A stretch of 64,000 bases of DNA, taken from the NCBI GenBank assembly GCA_029204225.1, contig CM055095.1:15530049-15594048 (forward strand). Direction: 5' to 3'. A program made the position numbers and the translations under genes. Positions 45,201 through 57,932 of the stretch are shown one piece after another. This DNA comes from Diphasiastrum complanatum (lineage: Eukaryota; Streptophyta; Lycopodiopsida; Lycopodiales; Lycopodiaceae). The notes beneath the pieces were generated by a model. The model made no database searches. It had not been told where the DNA came from and was given only the letters and a program-made list of their open reading frames with translations. Numbering within the stretch: the stretch's first letter is position 1; every line of letters begins with the position of its first letter.

Positions 45201-45890
45201 AAGGCAGAAGAAAATACCATCACTAGCTTGCATTGTTGGTTTTACCTCTGATGCTTGATTTTCGGAGTCTATGCCAGGCAATGCTTCGACCAAGAACTGC
45301 ATGCAAATGATTGTCGTCATAATACGATTGTGCTGCAATCACTACTCTCAACTTCCAATTTACAGCTATACAACAGTACTGAGAAATAATACAGCCATAT
45401 AACAGGAATACACAGTGAGAATTTCCGAACTTTTCGAATACTGCAGCCTTATAACGGGCCATACAACAGAGAGAAATAATACAGCCATATAACGCTACAC
45501 AGTGAGAATTTTGCTTACAACGCTACAAATGAGTACAAGCATTGCGAATTACTAAGGATCTTGCCTCGAACCGAATGCCCAACAAAAGTTTTACATTGAC
45601 AAGTATACTGATCAAGCAAATCAGAGTTCATGCCAAAGATGTAGGAACAAAGGCAGCCAACTGAGTTTGCAAGGATGCAGCCTCCACGAGAATGAAGAGC
45701 ACAAGTAAACCAGCTGGTAAGCGAGCCATTATCGGATTGGAAGGAAACTGCTACCTCAGCTGGTAATGGGAGCGTCGTCGAAGACTCGAATGGGCTACAA
45801 AAAAGACAGCGATCGGGATGAAGATCGAAGGAGGGGAGCTGAAGAAGCACGACTATCTTCTATGCATTCGGCCTTTTTATGGAGACAAAC
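45200..45890 (-). other. Possible host gene fragment with signal-peptide exon
   Basis: On the minus strand a CATAAAAAGG box (about 45,874-45,881) lies about 150 bp upstream of an ATG at 45,729. That ATG opens MARLPAGLLVLFILVEAASL, a good secretory signal peptide, but a stop follows after 33 codons with no clear donor first. A second exon-like stretch (about 45,250-45,340, GT donor at its end) reads MQFLVEALPGIDSENQASE in one frame. A 93-bp imperfect tandem duplication (words AATAATACAGCCATATAAC at 45,383 and 45,476) lies between. The gene is not identified; it may be a broken or unexpressed remnant. Confidence 0.3.
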
Positions 45891-45923
45891 AAAAAATAGT
45901 CACAAAATGTGAAAATCTTTCCC

Positions 45924-45946
45924 TTACGAGGCATTATGCCTCGTAA
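45924..45946. repeat. Perfect 10-bp-arm palindrome
   Basis: TTACGAGGCA, spacer TTA, TGCCTCGTAA. It lies about 45 bp upstream of the TATA-like box of the candidate exon at 45.7 kb, so it could be a promoter element for a dimeric factor or chance. Confidence 0.8.
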
Positions 45947-46077
45947 AACACTTTTGTAGGAACCCATTATGCTCATGACTCATGATATCAATCCTTTAAC
46001 ACTAATTGCAACTTCATTTGCTCCCACTCCCTACCTTTCTCTTGCCACCTATTTTTTAAACAATGCAGAGTGAGAGC

Positions 46078-46212
46078 TTTGCTTAATCTCAGCACCCTGC
46101 ACCATGCCAGGGAGTGCATCTAGGGCTGAAAACCAAGGAAAAACCCTTGATGCACTCCCTGACATGGTGCAGGTGCAGGGAGTGCACGGGGTGCTGAAAA
46201 TAAGTGAAGGCG
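46078..46212 (+). mobile_element. Small palindromic MITE-like element, copy 2
   Basis: Begins near CTTAATCTCAGCACCCTG and ends near GGGGTGCTGAAAATAAG. The inner words CACCATGCCAGGGAGTGCAT and GGCTGAAAACCAAGGAAAAA match copy 1 at 27.05 kb. A nested inverted pair (CAGGGAGTGCATC / GATGCACTCCCTG) lets most of the element fold on itself. Confidence 0.7.
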
Positions 46213-48140
46213 TAGAGTGAGATGATGGGCAATTCACACCACCCCTTTTTATCCCCTTTTCATACTTGACTGGTAACACTTAAATGGAATGATACAGTTT
46301 GAATCCCTCTAATACCATTGGTTCATTTTTTATAAAGTTCTTTACCCTTGGCAACTCAACATGCAACATTGGGTCCCCAAGTCCACATACAACTTCCATT
46401 TGCCCCAAGGGACCCATCCCCCTTCTTGTGCCACATGGTGGCAACTCAAGATAAATGTGAAAGGGGGAAATTCTATTGGTTCTCAAATGGACCAATGGAA
46501 AAATTAAGGACCTATTGGGTGCTCCAATGTGAATTACTCTCACTTTCACATATTTACATCATAATGATGTTGTACATTGATGTTATGGTTTACCATTCAT
46601 GCTTAAGACTAAAAATTTAAGAATTATACATAATGTACAATGCTTTAGTTTAGGCCCATAAAACTTGTAAAACATCACCCGCGAAGGTCAATAGTTGAAG
46701 CCGGACCGTCCCACGTCTAAAGGATTTTAGCAAACATGTGTTTTACTTCAACTTAGAATGAACATAAGATGTGCTAAAAAATTTTTAGAGTTTACTCTTA
46801 TCCAAAATGAACATATATGTGTGGAAACAAATCTAGAGCATAATCTTATCAAATAAATCACTTGAATGAATCTATCAAAATTTAAAATGCAACTAACAAG
46901 TGTTTATGGTCATTCAAATTTAGAGTTTTTATGATTTATTGGACAAGTTAATGTGGTCGAAGAGACTTTGAAGGTATTATGGATTATTGTTTCAGCTCAA
47001 AAAATTGACATAAACCTTTACTTAGCTTCAACTTGAATTTACAAATGGCAATGGGCAAGCTCGATTGTATCAAATAGGCTTGGCATTTGCAAGCACATTG
47101 AATGCTCTTCAAAGGTCTATTGGTCATTTAAAGAAAGTCACAAAAATATACTAGATGTCAGCTATTTTAAAAAAAAAATCTTCCTTTTGAGTTAGAAAAT
47201 CAGATAAAAAAAATTCATTAAAAGCCAAAGCTATTTAAGCTCTTTTGTATATGCATAAAATGTGTAATTTGGAAGGTCCATAACTCTTTGCACATTTCAA
47301 TTGAAAAGGCAGCATATAAAGTAGTATATCAAGTTCCCTACACTTCATTGTAAAAGCAAAGTGTCCCCTTTCAATTTCAAGCCTTGCATTATATGCGCTT
47401 GTGCACCTGAATTATAAAAAGGAGCCGGCCATTGAAATCTCTCAATATTTCACTTGAGAGATCGTTGCCAAGGAAGTTCTTCTTCAACATGTCTCATACG
47501 TGGAGTGTGTTGATGATATCTTTACAAAGCTTTTGTGCTCACATTTCTTCTGCCAACATAGTTGCTTCACATTACCAAATTATATCTAAGAGATAATGTG
47601 AAAAATGGAGTAGATTGTAACTTGGTATTTTTGGCATTATGCCACTTTCAAATGTTTTACATTGAACCTCAAGCCATGTCACATGCCCAAATGATTATCT
47701 AACTTAAATGAGGAGATTTGCCTGCACTCGTGGCTCCAAGTGACAACTAGCCATCTAGAAGGTTAAGATATATAATATCTAACCTAGATACAATCTTCAC
47801 CATTGATGGGATCTAGTGGCTTAGATTCAAGAGGAGGCTAATGGGGTGGCTAGGGAAACCTGAATCTCTCTAAATGTTAGATTTATATTCATTTCATGCA
47901 TGTAAATGTATCTATTCATCTCCAAGTTCATAGAGTTATACTAGAGACAAGTCGAGTTTGTGACTTGATCTTACATTGTTGTGAATAGAATGAGATCTTC
48001 ACATCATAATGCTATCAAAATTTGATCATAGCCTCTTGTATGGTAACTTGTTGGCTTTTGACAGTACCTAAGCTATTTTCTTTTTGGCTTATTGTATAAT
48101 CCTTACTTTGATCTAGATTCTTATAGAAGACAACGATGAC
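46213..48140. other. No gene recognised
   Basis: About 1.9 kb of AT-rich sequence. No frame resembles a known protein and no LTR ends were fixed. Confidence 0.4.
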
Positions 48141-48144
48141 TATG

Positions 48145-48596
48145 TACTACCTGGTGCGACACCTCAACAAGGCCTAGCAAGGCCGGGCCTGCAAGGAAGT
48201 TTATTCCAATACAGAAATATGTGCAGCAGAAGAATGGTGTTCAAAGAACAAAATTTGTACGTACATGTTATAATTGTGGAATACCTGGACATTATTTTAA
48301 TGAATGTCCTGAACCAAAGAAGCAAATTGGATATGTGCCTTTGTGCAAAAATTGTAAAGCAGAAGGACATGTGACTTCAGAATGTCCTAAACCACCAGTG
48401 TAAAAAGTTGTTGGTAAAATACGTAAAACCTGAAGCCACTAAAGATGTTGAGATTAAAGATGAAGTGGTTCAGCCGGTTGAACTTTCTGAAGAAGAAACA
48501 AATTGGCCGAGTGACATTGATTTTGAAGTATCGAAAGTGAGCACTAGAAGCAAAACCAAACAAAAACAACAAAATCCAATTCAACACGTAATGATC
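48145..48596 (+). mobile_element. Gypsy gag end fragment with two zinc knuckles
   Basis: 48,221-48,403 has CYNCGIPGHYFNEC and CKNCKAEGHVTSEC, two canonical C-x2-C-x4-H-x4-C knuckles. 48,408-48,595 continues with an acidic stretch (VELSEEETNWPSDID) and STRSKTKQK, like the segment before Gypsy protease. Both ends are truncated, and an antisense Copia piece abuts at 48,597. Confidence 0.7.
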
Positions 48597-48824
48597 TCCC
48601 CATCTGTGATTCTTACATAAACATTGGAATCGGCCATCAGTGGCTTGAACCCAAAGGAGCGTAGGGCATGATCCTTCTTCTTGTACCATTGTCGCGCAAA
48701 TTGCTTTAGACCGTAGAAAATTATGTGCATTTGGTAGGCATAGGTGGGAAGTGATTTGCAGATGTAACCTGGTGGTTGGTCCATGTAGACTTCTTCGTCT
48801 ACTCGCCATGTAAGAACGTTGTCT
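48597..48824 (-). mobile_element. Copia reverse-transcriptase fragment
   Basis: The minus strand reads EEVYMDQPPGYICKSLPTYA, FYGLKQFARQWYKKKDHALR and DSNVYVRITDGEI, an RT piece of Copia type. It is flanked directly by a Gypsy fragment and an LTR. Confidence 0.8.
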
Positions 48825-49735
48825 TGTGAAAAAAGTGGATCTTGAAAGAATCCAAACTCCCAAAATACTTGGCTAAGATCTTTGCACAACAAGCTACAAA
48901 AGCTAGAAATGGCAAAGCATCCTAATGCTACATTTGATACACATGAACTTGACAAAGCATTCAAGAGACAAAAGAAACTAATAAAAGGTACTGATGGTAG
49001 CCAAAAATAGCAACAAAAAAGGTGCCCAACAGTAGCTACCACTTTTGGAAACCTCTTAAGATCGTACACAAAAGCTTGAAGACAATACACAAGACAATGC
49101 TCTCAATGGAGGAAGAAACAATGACAATGATCTATTGATCTCAATGAATCATACAATAGGTTTCTCCAACCTGTTCTCCACGAATTTCAGCCTAATATAG
49201 GTGAGAGAGGTGACTCTCTCTCCTCTCTCTAGAACTTAGGACCCAATTTTAGGGCACCAGTAGCCTAAAATAGTCAATTTTGGCCTATATGTCCAAATAA
49301 CATGATATTGGTGTCATTTCGAAGGTCCTGAAGTTTGAGACTTTTTCAATATAAAATATATACTAAAATAAAAGTATCTAGGCCTCTTCCACACGTGTGA
49401 AAGGTTAGATCCAAAACTATGTGCCAAAAATACCAAATTTGGCCTAAAACTAGCTAGGAAATGTTGACAATTTTCACAGTCTCTCTTCAACTTTACTTGC
49501 TAGTTTTACAACACTACTTTGATCTAACTTAAGAATGATCTCCATCTAAATGATGTATCTCCTCTCAATGATCCTAATATGTACAAAACAATAAACTTCG
49601 TAATTGATATAGATAATAGTGTCCATACTGGATGTTTCACTATTTCTTACATCAATTTTACATTTCAAGATGAAACTAGTACATGAAGAATAATATAGAA
49701 TGGGAATGGAATGATTCCTCCATGTTTGTTAGAAT
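48825..49735 (-). mobile_element. Copia 3' end: module tail plus LTR
   Basis: The LTR 48,825-49,478 (654 bp) begins TGTGAAAATTG and ends TTTTTTCACA on the minus strand. It is a diverged relative of the 647-bp LTR at 10.4/15.3 kb. The preceding 49,479-49,735 encodes the module tail (KIDVRNSETSSMDTIIYINY) and a purine tract. The rest of the element is lost at about 49,735. The divergence shows it is clearly older than the nested copy. Confidence 0.82.
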
Positions 49736-50290
49736 TAGGTGAGTAAGGTCCTATCAATATTGAACAAAACAGTAGTGATGGAAATCACGTTCAATCTTTA
49801 GTAACTAACCTTGAAATTGCTAGAAACTAAATGATTACGTAGGCAAACATAAAGCATTGAATTCTCAGACAATTTCTATCAGTTACAAAAACATTACAGA
49901 GATGCATACATTCTGACACATACTGATTGATTCAGTAAGAAAACAAATCAGATGCAAATGAGTGCAAGTAATAGCGGATCGAAACCTCACACTCTAAGCT
50001 ATCTCTGAGTAACTGAGAATAAGTCTGAAATAAAAAACTTTGCTTATAAGCAGTAGTGCAATAGCAACTCTAAAATAAACTCTGAAGACTGAGCTAAAAT
50101 GCTCAAGAGAGTTCAAGCTTGAAAGCTAACTACAATACTTTCTGGTCATGAACGATCTACTTGATAAGAGCGCAAGAAGCGTCGTGTAATAACACTTAAC
50201 TCCTTCACAATTCACAACACCAGAATGAGATGTATGAACAGCTGATTTATACTAAGTAATTAGGTCGTCAAATGCAATTGCCAGTTGGCT
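49736..50290. other. No gene recognised
   Basis: AT-rich sequence without family resemblance, between two truncated Copia elements. Confidence 0.35.
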
Positions 50291-53110
50291 AGAGTCTGTT
50301 GGCATTCATCGAATCTAGGCAAGAGCTCAATCACATCAAAAGTTACACTCATCCAAAGACAAGCAAGTTTCTTACATCCACATGAAAAAACTAAGTAAAA
50401 ATCATTATGAGACTCTAATCCAAGCACCTTGCTCTTGGGTAGAGAGAGAAAGAGGGCTTTCTCTCGAGTAGAGAGAGAATAAACCAAATTACTTCTAAGT
50501 CAAAATTTGCATTCTCTCTCAAAAAAGTTGTATGTATAATGAGAGCATAGTTCCATATAGGAGTGGCTCGAGTTCTAGCATATCACATTCTCTAAACTGA
50601 TTGGACCCCATGGATTTCACCTCTCATAATGATTGGACCTAAAGATAGGCACCTCTTTCCATGATTGAACCACATAGCTTGAACCTCTCAATTTGATTGG
50701 CCAAGTGATTTGCAGCTTTAAAAATGATTGGGCCAAATATTTTTCACCTCTTAATGTGATTGGCCTTATGATCTACACCTCTTATTTTGATTGGGCCAAA
50801 ATTGACATTGAGATGTGGATTTGGTTGCATACTAGCAAAATACCAATCCTTACATTTTGATACACATGTCACTATCTTACTAGAAATCAAGTTGGAAGCC
50901 TTTTGACTTTTCAAAATCAACCTAAAAATATGTACAAGGTGGTGGTGGACATAAATCCAACCCCATGATGGCATCTAGCAAGGAAAATAACTAATCTAAT
51001 TTTACCATCTTTCACGGTCCTCCTTAAAATAAAACTGGTTATACAACACTTTGCAAGATAGATTTGTTAACAACTCCCAAGGCGAATATATGCTTAATAA
51101 ATGAAGCCTTAATCAAAGGCTTAGTGAGAAGATCATCCACACATGATGTAGTGTGCACATGCTCCAAAATAATGTACCTTTGCTTGAACTTTCTCTCTCA
51201 CAAAGTGGTGTGCCACTTCGATATGCTTGCTCCTTGCATGAAAGAAGGGATTTGAAGCAAGGCCTTGGGTTGTTGTCACACTTGATGATGGGAACATCTT
51301 CATTTGTGATGCACTTTAGCTCCACCAAAAGATGCTTGATCCACAAAATCTCCTTGGTAGTGCTAGTGAGTGCCTTGTATTCAGCTTCAGTTCATGAGAG
51401 TGAGATAGTGTCCTACTTCTTTGAGAGCCAAGAGATGACTCCACCTCCAAGATATATAGCAAATGCACTTGTGGACTTTCTATCAAGGTTATCACCTACA
51501 AAATCTGAATTTGAAAAGCCAATCAAGCAAAGGTTATCTTTGATACAAGATTCCATAATCTGGAGTGCTAGAAAGGTACATAAGCACTCTCTTGGTAACT
51601 TCCAATCATAAATAAAAGGAGATTGCATTTATTGACTCAATCTATTGACACAAAAGCTAAGATCAGGTCTAGTAATAGTGATCCAAATCAAGGAGCCTAT
51701 GAGACTCCTATAGAGGGTGATGCACATGAAGGATCTTTCATGGCATGAGGCAATGTGCTTGGAGTTTGACGCTTTGATGGTGATGTACATGAAGGATCCC
51801 TTACATGTCGCTCCTTGGGTGTATCTATGCCTTTGCACTTATCCATATTGAATCTCTTAAGAAGTAAAGTAGCATTCTTGTACTGACAAATAAAACTATA
51901 AGATGATGTCCTATCTACTTCAAGACCCAAAAGATAGTTCAAAGATCCAAGATTTTGCATTTTAAACTCTTTTCCTAGAGCTTGTTTTGCCTCATCAATG
52001 AGTTTAACATTATTTCCACAGAAAATGATCTCATCCACATAAAGTACAATGATGATCACAACACCATCTACAAAACTGAAGTACAAGGATGGATTATATT
52101 CACTAAGAATGAATCCTGGTGAAAGAAGGAAAGTGTTAAGTTGAGAATACCAAGATGTTGGAGCCTGCTTGAGACCATACAAGCTTTTGAAGAGCAAACA
52201 AACCTTTTCCTCTTGTTCCTCAATTCGAAGGACAGGTTGGTGCATTTAGATCTCCTCCTCCAGATAGCCATTGAGAAAAGCATTAGTCACATCCATTTGA
52301 TATATGAACTCATTGAAATGAGATGACAAGTCAATCAAGATTCTAATGGTAACCATTTTTTGCCACGAGAGCAAAAGTTTCTTCATAATCTAGACCCTTC
52401 ACTTGAGCATATTTTTTTTGCACAAATTCTAGCTTTACAATTGTTAATGGAACCATCTTGATTATACTTTATTCTAAAAACTCATTTGCAACCGATTGCT
52501 TTTTTTTCTAGGTGTAAGATCAACCAACTCCCAAGTATAATTTGGAATCAAAGCATCAAACTTCAAGCACATTGCCTCATGCCAAACCTTTTATTCTAAT
52601 AAATATTTCACACATGAAGGCTCATCAAAAGAGATGAAAAGTGCATGAGAAATGTTACCCATTTCGGCTTGCTTTCCCTTATCAATATATGTGAGCCTTA
52701 GTGGCTCGGCCCTCTCCCTTGAAGATCTTCTTGGAGTCTTGTATGGGTAGATCTCCTCCTCAAGCCTCGGCCCTTCTCCATCACTTCTTGTAAAATTGAT
52801 GGCTTCATGGATCCAACATCAACTTGACCACCCTCGGCCTCCTCAAGTTTCAGGAATTTGCCTTCATGGAATTCTTGTTAGTAGAGAGCACAAAAATTCT
52901 TTAAGCTTTCGATGTAGAATAGCCTACCATAATCCCTTTGGTGGAGTTGGGATCCTCCTTGGTCCTTACATTTAAGAAAACATGAACAAAACAAATGGAT
53001 CCAAAGTTCCTAAGATGATCAACTTTGGGCTTCTTCTTATAGAACAATTCAAATGGCGTTTTGCCTCCAATAGCAAGACTAGGCAATCTATTACACAAGT
53101 AATTGGCACA
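50291..53110 (-). mobile_element. Truncated Copia with 3' LTR
   Basis: The minus strand carries an integrase end (52,901-53,098), RT (51,697-52,283 with DEIIFCGNN), RNase H (51,113-51,628) and a 3' LTR about 50,291-51,015. The LTR is related to the 34.2/39.6-kb LTR, sharing the TCTCTCTACCC words and CCAAT-bearing units. Gag and protease are missing. It is broken, with many breaks, and is older than the 34-40-kb copy. Confidence 0.8.
51697..52283 (-). pseudogene. Copia reverse transcriptase, C-terminal half
   Basis: CLLFKSLYGLKQAPTSWYSQ, FVDGVVIIIVLYVDEIIFCG and LNYLLGLEVDRTSSYSFICQ. The palm motif reads YVDE. Confidence 0.82.
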
Positions 53111-53299
53111 AGTGAGAGACTAGTTGGGAAAGCCTTAGCCAAGCCTTAGTTTAAGTTTAATTCTGAGCACCAGTTGGGAAGCCTTGGTGCTCTCCTTTCC
53201 TTTTTCATTTGTAAGCTTTTACATAGATCTTAGGAAGTGGATGACCTGTCTACCACTATACTACATCCATGAGTAGATCTAGCCACCACATAGAATAGA

Positions 53300-53685
53300 T
53301 TTACTTTCAACACTCACAAATCATCATTCTCAGTCTGACTTTAATTAAGCACTCAAAACATAGAATGATTTTCAATTGTTTATCTCGGTTCTGAGCACTT
53401 TCTCAAGTTCCAAAGTTACACTAAGCGACAAATCTTCCAAGTAGAAAAGATCCTCATCACATCCAACATTATCACCTCCATGTAAACTTAATTTTAATCA
53501 ACTCACATGAAAAATTGGGCGTGTAGTAGATTTGCCTTGAAGATCTAGTTCATAAGCTAAAGAAACAATTTTTCGTACAATCCTGAATGGTCCACAATAT
53601 CGGGTAGATAGTTTATAATGCTTTCCGCTAAGGACATGGAATAGTCCTAATATGGTAGACCGGCCCTTCGGTATTTGAGATTGTT
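53300..53685 (-). mobile_element. Gypsy integrase C-terminal fragment
   Basis: The minus strand reads LSGKHYKLSTRYCGPFRIVR, KIVSLAYELDLQGKST and RPIFHVS, the GPY/F module at the end of Gypsy integrase. Degenerate sequence follows. A worn relative lies at 28.4-28.7 kb. Truncated on both sides. Confidence 0.72.
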
Positions 53686-56600
53686 GTGATCATGTATATA
53701 TAGGTGATGATCTCTCACCAAAATAAATCAAGCAATTATGTGATTTTTCTCTCATATTGGTGCAATTGCTCTCTATGCTTGATTTCTTTGAGTACTTGTG
53801 ATTTCTAATCATTATTGGATTAAATATGGGTCTGGTGTACAATACTCAAACATTGGAGGCCATACACTCACACGTGTGAAGCCATACACAAGGATTTGGG
53901 CCATTTAGTGAGATTTAAGCATAGATTTTGGTAGATTTTGATGGTGCAAATTGTACTAATCTTATAGAATCATAATCTATTTGTTGCTATTTTTACATAG
54001 TATCAGAGCCTAAATTTTGAAATGAGCTATATCCTTGCTTTTCATCCAATTTGATCACATTTTTTTTATCCTAGTGTAGATTGGATCTCAACATCTAGCA
54101 TTGATTCTAGAACTCAAAGTGAGTAAATTATTGGTGTTGTGTGACTTCATTTGTAGGTGTTTAGGTGTCTAAAACTAGATAAAAAGTTTAATTCAATCCA
54201 CATTACCAAGATAACAAATTTTGCTTGCTCCAAGCATTGATTTCTAGGGTGAGTTTTGGAGGGATTTCATAGAGGAGGCTTTCTAGCATTCAAGGAGAGG
54301 GAAGATCAAAGATTTGGGGACTCTTCAAGGCTATTCTATGGTGTAGAGGACACCTCCTAAAGTGGTTTAGGTTCAGTCCCAACCATTGCTTGACTTATGC
54401 ATCAAATTAGATCAAATTTTCATCATTTTTTATTAAATTTTGCTTGTGAACGGGTAGTGGATTGTGTTGCATTCTCATTAAGTTCCATTTAAATCTTTTG
54501 CAAGTGATTTTGGAAGAATATTAGGTTGCTGAAATTCACTCTTGATCATATCATTTGGAAGATTTTATGTTCTTTGTGGAAAGAGGGACAATTCTACTAG
54601 TTTTTTCTACTTCAATCAAGCAAATGCATTATTTCTAGTATTCTATGATTTGATTTTGTTCAAGATCATTCTTAGATCTTTATAGAAAGTCTATTTCTGA
54701 TCTTCAGGTACTTAGGAAGTGGGATAAGGTAGATCTTCAATGAAATCAATAGAAGTAACCTTTATTTGTGTCAATTCCTTGATTAGGAGAAGAAATGGCA
54801 GCTCCAAATGCATTCCTTTTGGACACTAATGAAAGGCTTAACAAAACTAACTATTGCATATGGAAAGTTAGAATGGAATCCATCATGATCATGCAAGATC
54901 TAATGGATATTGTAAATGGCAAGGAGGATGAACCTATTCATCCTCAAGAGAAAGCCAAATACAACAAGAGGTGAAATATTGCACTACATTGTATAAAAAT
55001 GAATGTTGCTGATGAACTCTTAAGAGAGGTAGAAGATTGCACTTCGACTCAAGATGCTTGGGAGACTTTGCAAAAGTTCTATGAATCCAAGAACCTAAAA
55101 GAATGTTAGCTTTGAATAATCAAATCTATAGAAGCTATCAAAAGAAAGGAGAGAGTGCACATACTTTTGTCTTAAGAGTGAATTGAACAAGGAACTAGTC
55201 TTCATAGGTGATCCTAACAAGGATGAAGAGCTTGTTCAACTTATCTTGAATGGACTAAGCTTTGAATTTGACAATTTGGTTTAGGGATATGCAATTATGG
55301 GTAGGCTACCCATACTTGAGGAGCTTCAAGGCACACTCATGGCCGAGGAGTCAAGAAGGAGCCAAAGCAAGAGAGGATGGATAGACTTTTCATCCAAGGT
55401 GGAGATCACCAAGCTCTCTTCACCAAAGGCAAAGGGAAGTTCAAAGGCAAAGGAACAAAATTCAAGAAGGCTTCAACAAAGCTTGAGGATCAAGATGGAC
55501 CCTCAAAGCCATCTCCATCAACCACCAAAGTCAAGAAGGACAAGTCCAAGGTAAAATGCAACTATTGTAGCCACATGAGCCATTATGCCTTGGAATGCTT
55601 CAAGAGGAAGCAAGATCAAAGCCAAGTGAACATGAGAAAGGAGGAGGAGGAGGAGAGTTCACATGAGGACTCCCTCATGATGTCCATATTTTTTTCAACA
55701 AGCTTCAAAGGAGAAGATCCTTGGTGGATCTTCAAATGAATGTTTCATCAATAAGAAGGGTAAGATAGTGGCTAAAGGCACTAGGCTTGGCAAACTTTAC
55801 AAATTGGATGCATTTGTAGATGCTAATGTTTGTCATGTTGGCTGAGAAGAGCAAGATGTAGACACCTTCACTTTATGGCACAAAAGATTTGGGCATGTCA
55901 ACTCGGGTTCCATGGAGGCTATGATAAAGGAGGAGTATGCTTTAGGCCTACCAAGGTCTATTGACAAGGAAGACAAGGCACATAAGAAGGTGTTCTCTAA
56001 CTCCATCACAAAGTCATCCCACCCTCTTGAACTCATACACTCGGATGTGCACATTGCAAGCACCAAATCTAATGGAGGTTCATCCATGTTTGTAGCTTTC
56101 ATTGATGACTACTCAAGATATTGTTGGGTGTTCTTACTTTCCTTCAAGTCCCAAATTTTTGATACTTCTATAAAGTTCAAACTGTTTGTGGAAAAGCATC
56201 ATAATCATAGCATCAAGATCTTTAGAAGTGACAATGGTGGAGAATTGATCTCGAATGAGTTTAAGGCCTTTTGTGAGGAGGAAGGGATCAAGAAAGAAAC
56301 TTCTTGGCCCTACACCCCTCAACAAAATGGGGTTGCTGAAAGAAGAAATAGGACATTATGTGAATGTTCTAAGGATTCAAGAATGGATGCTTGCTTGCCC
56401 AAATCTTTTTGGGGGTCTTGATGAATAGGGTGTCTTGAAAACCAATTGAAGGCAAAACTCCTTATGAGAAGTTGTATGTAAGGAAACCCAATCTTAATCA
56501 TTTGAAAGTTTTTGGGTGTATATGTTATGTGCATGTGGCATTGGAAACAAGAACCAAGCAAACGGATGTCTCTGATACCTTCTTGAATGGTTTTTTGGAA

Positions 56601-57142
56601 GAGGATATCTATATGGAGCAGCCACAAGGGTCCATCAAGCATGGAATGGAGGACAAAGTGTGCCATCTCCAAAGAAGCATCTATGGCTTGAACCAAGCTT
56701 CGAGATCTTGGAATTCAAGATTGCATTGCTATCTTATTTCACTTTGTTTTGTTCAAAGTGAATATGATCTCACTAAATTTGATGATGTTGTTATTGTACT
56801 TTTAGTCATTTATGTTGATGACATTATCATTAGTGGAAATAGTATTGATGGTATTGAAAAAATCAAGTTAGATCTATCTTTAGAGTTCAAGATGGTAGAT
56901 CTAGATGTCTTCACTTTATCTTAGGCATAGAAGTGCTTAGAGGGTCTGATTTTATCTTTATAAGTCTAGTAAACTATGCTCAAAGTCTTTTGAAAAATTT
57001 TAAGATGGAAAAGTGCAAAAGTGTTGACACACCAATGGAGCAAGTCTTAGATATAAAAGTGCCAAATGAAGATGATGAAAGATCCTTCATGGACATCACT
57101 TTGTTTAAAGAAATTATAGGCTCCTTAATGTGGATGTTCAGA
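53685..57142 (+). mobile_element. Truncated Copia, 5' LTR part to RT
   Basis: LTR end 53,685-53,997 (TATA box GTATATATAGG about 53,696) matches the 29.8-30.5-kb LTR. The primer site TAGTATCAGAGCC is at 53,998. Gag is at 54,795-55,740 with a knuckle CNYCSHMSHYALEC, integrase at 55,850-56,421, and RT at 56,472-57,142 with VIYVDDIIISGN. Protease is mostly missing. It is broken, with many breaks, and RNase H and 3' LTR are absent. Confidence 0.82.
55850..56421 (+). pseudogene. Copia integrase
   Basis: LELIHSDVHIASTKSNGGSS, FIDDYSRYCWVFLL, IFRSDNGGELISNEF and PQQNGVAERRNRTLCE give the D,D-35-E integrase core: Asp, Asp and the Glu in VAERRNRT. Confidence 0.88.
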
Positions 57143-57148
57143 TGTTAA
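56472..57148 (+). pseudogene. Copia reverse transcriptase
   Basis: DTFLNGFLEEDIYMEQPQGS, RSIYGLNQASRSWNSRL and LVIYVDDIIISGNSIDGIE. The early RT motifs are missing, because integrase-end sequence runs straight into the middle of RT. Confidence 0.85.
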
Positions 57149-57923
57149 CTTCAATAATTTGAAGTCATTGAAGACTTGACCATCTTCAAGGACTTTCACG
57201 AAATTAGCATTTAGAACAAGTCTGCAAAAATACATTACTTTCACGACAGTCTAAAAAAATACTCTAAGTGTCATGATAGTCTGCAGAAATGAACTATGTT
57301 TTCCACAGTGTTGGCTTTTTCACATTTTCTCGAAATGTGAAACTAGCATAGTTCAACAGTTTAAACTATTTTGCAACAGCTTCGCCTTTTTCGCATTTCC
57401 CCGAAATGCGACACTTAGGCACAGTTCAAAGTTCAACCATTTTAAGGCACCTTCATCTTTTTCGCAAAATGCAAAGAGAGAGAGAAAATTCTCGAAGATC
57501 ATTTACTTCAAGACTTGAACTGTTTTAGGGCACCTTCGACTTTTTCATGAAAAACCCAAAGAGAGAGAAAAAACGAAGTTAATAATGGATGCAATCTATA
57601 AATAGATCATCCCAGCACAGATTACTGGATGCTTCGTCCATGAGACGAATGATTTTGAGCCTCCCAGTTACACCGTCATTTTGGTTGTAATTGCTAATTT
57701 ATTGTGCTTCAGTGTAATATAGCAGCAACACGTTTTTCTATCTGTGTATAACATAGATGAATGTTTGTTGTAATTGAATGCACTTTATTGCTGTTTGATA
57801 ACATTTGTTCACTCACTCTGATCAGAACATGGACGTCTACGACTCCTCAATTTCTGATCAGACGATGACTGTCTTTGATGCCTGATGAACTTACGCTATC
57901 ACACTATTATTTCAATCTATTTT
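57143..57923 (+). repeat. Copia LTR, interrupted at right
   Basis: Starts near TGTTAACTTC. It holds pairs of inverse words such as TTTCGCATTT / AAATGCG (about 57,390-57,412). The part 57,580-57,923, with CTATAAATAG at 57,596, matches 58,850-59,175. It ends abruptly where tRNA-like sequence begins. Confidence 0.75.
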
Positions 57924-57932
57924 GAGGCTCAC

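Noticed and set aside
48581-49090. 169-codon minus-strand open frame as one protein
   Set aside because: It runs from LTR sequence into a Copia RT fragment across a junction at 48,825, so the first half is not coding.
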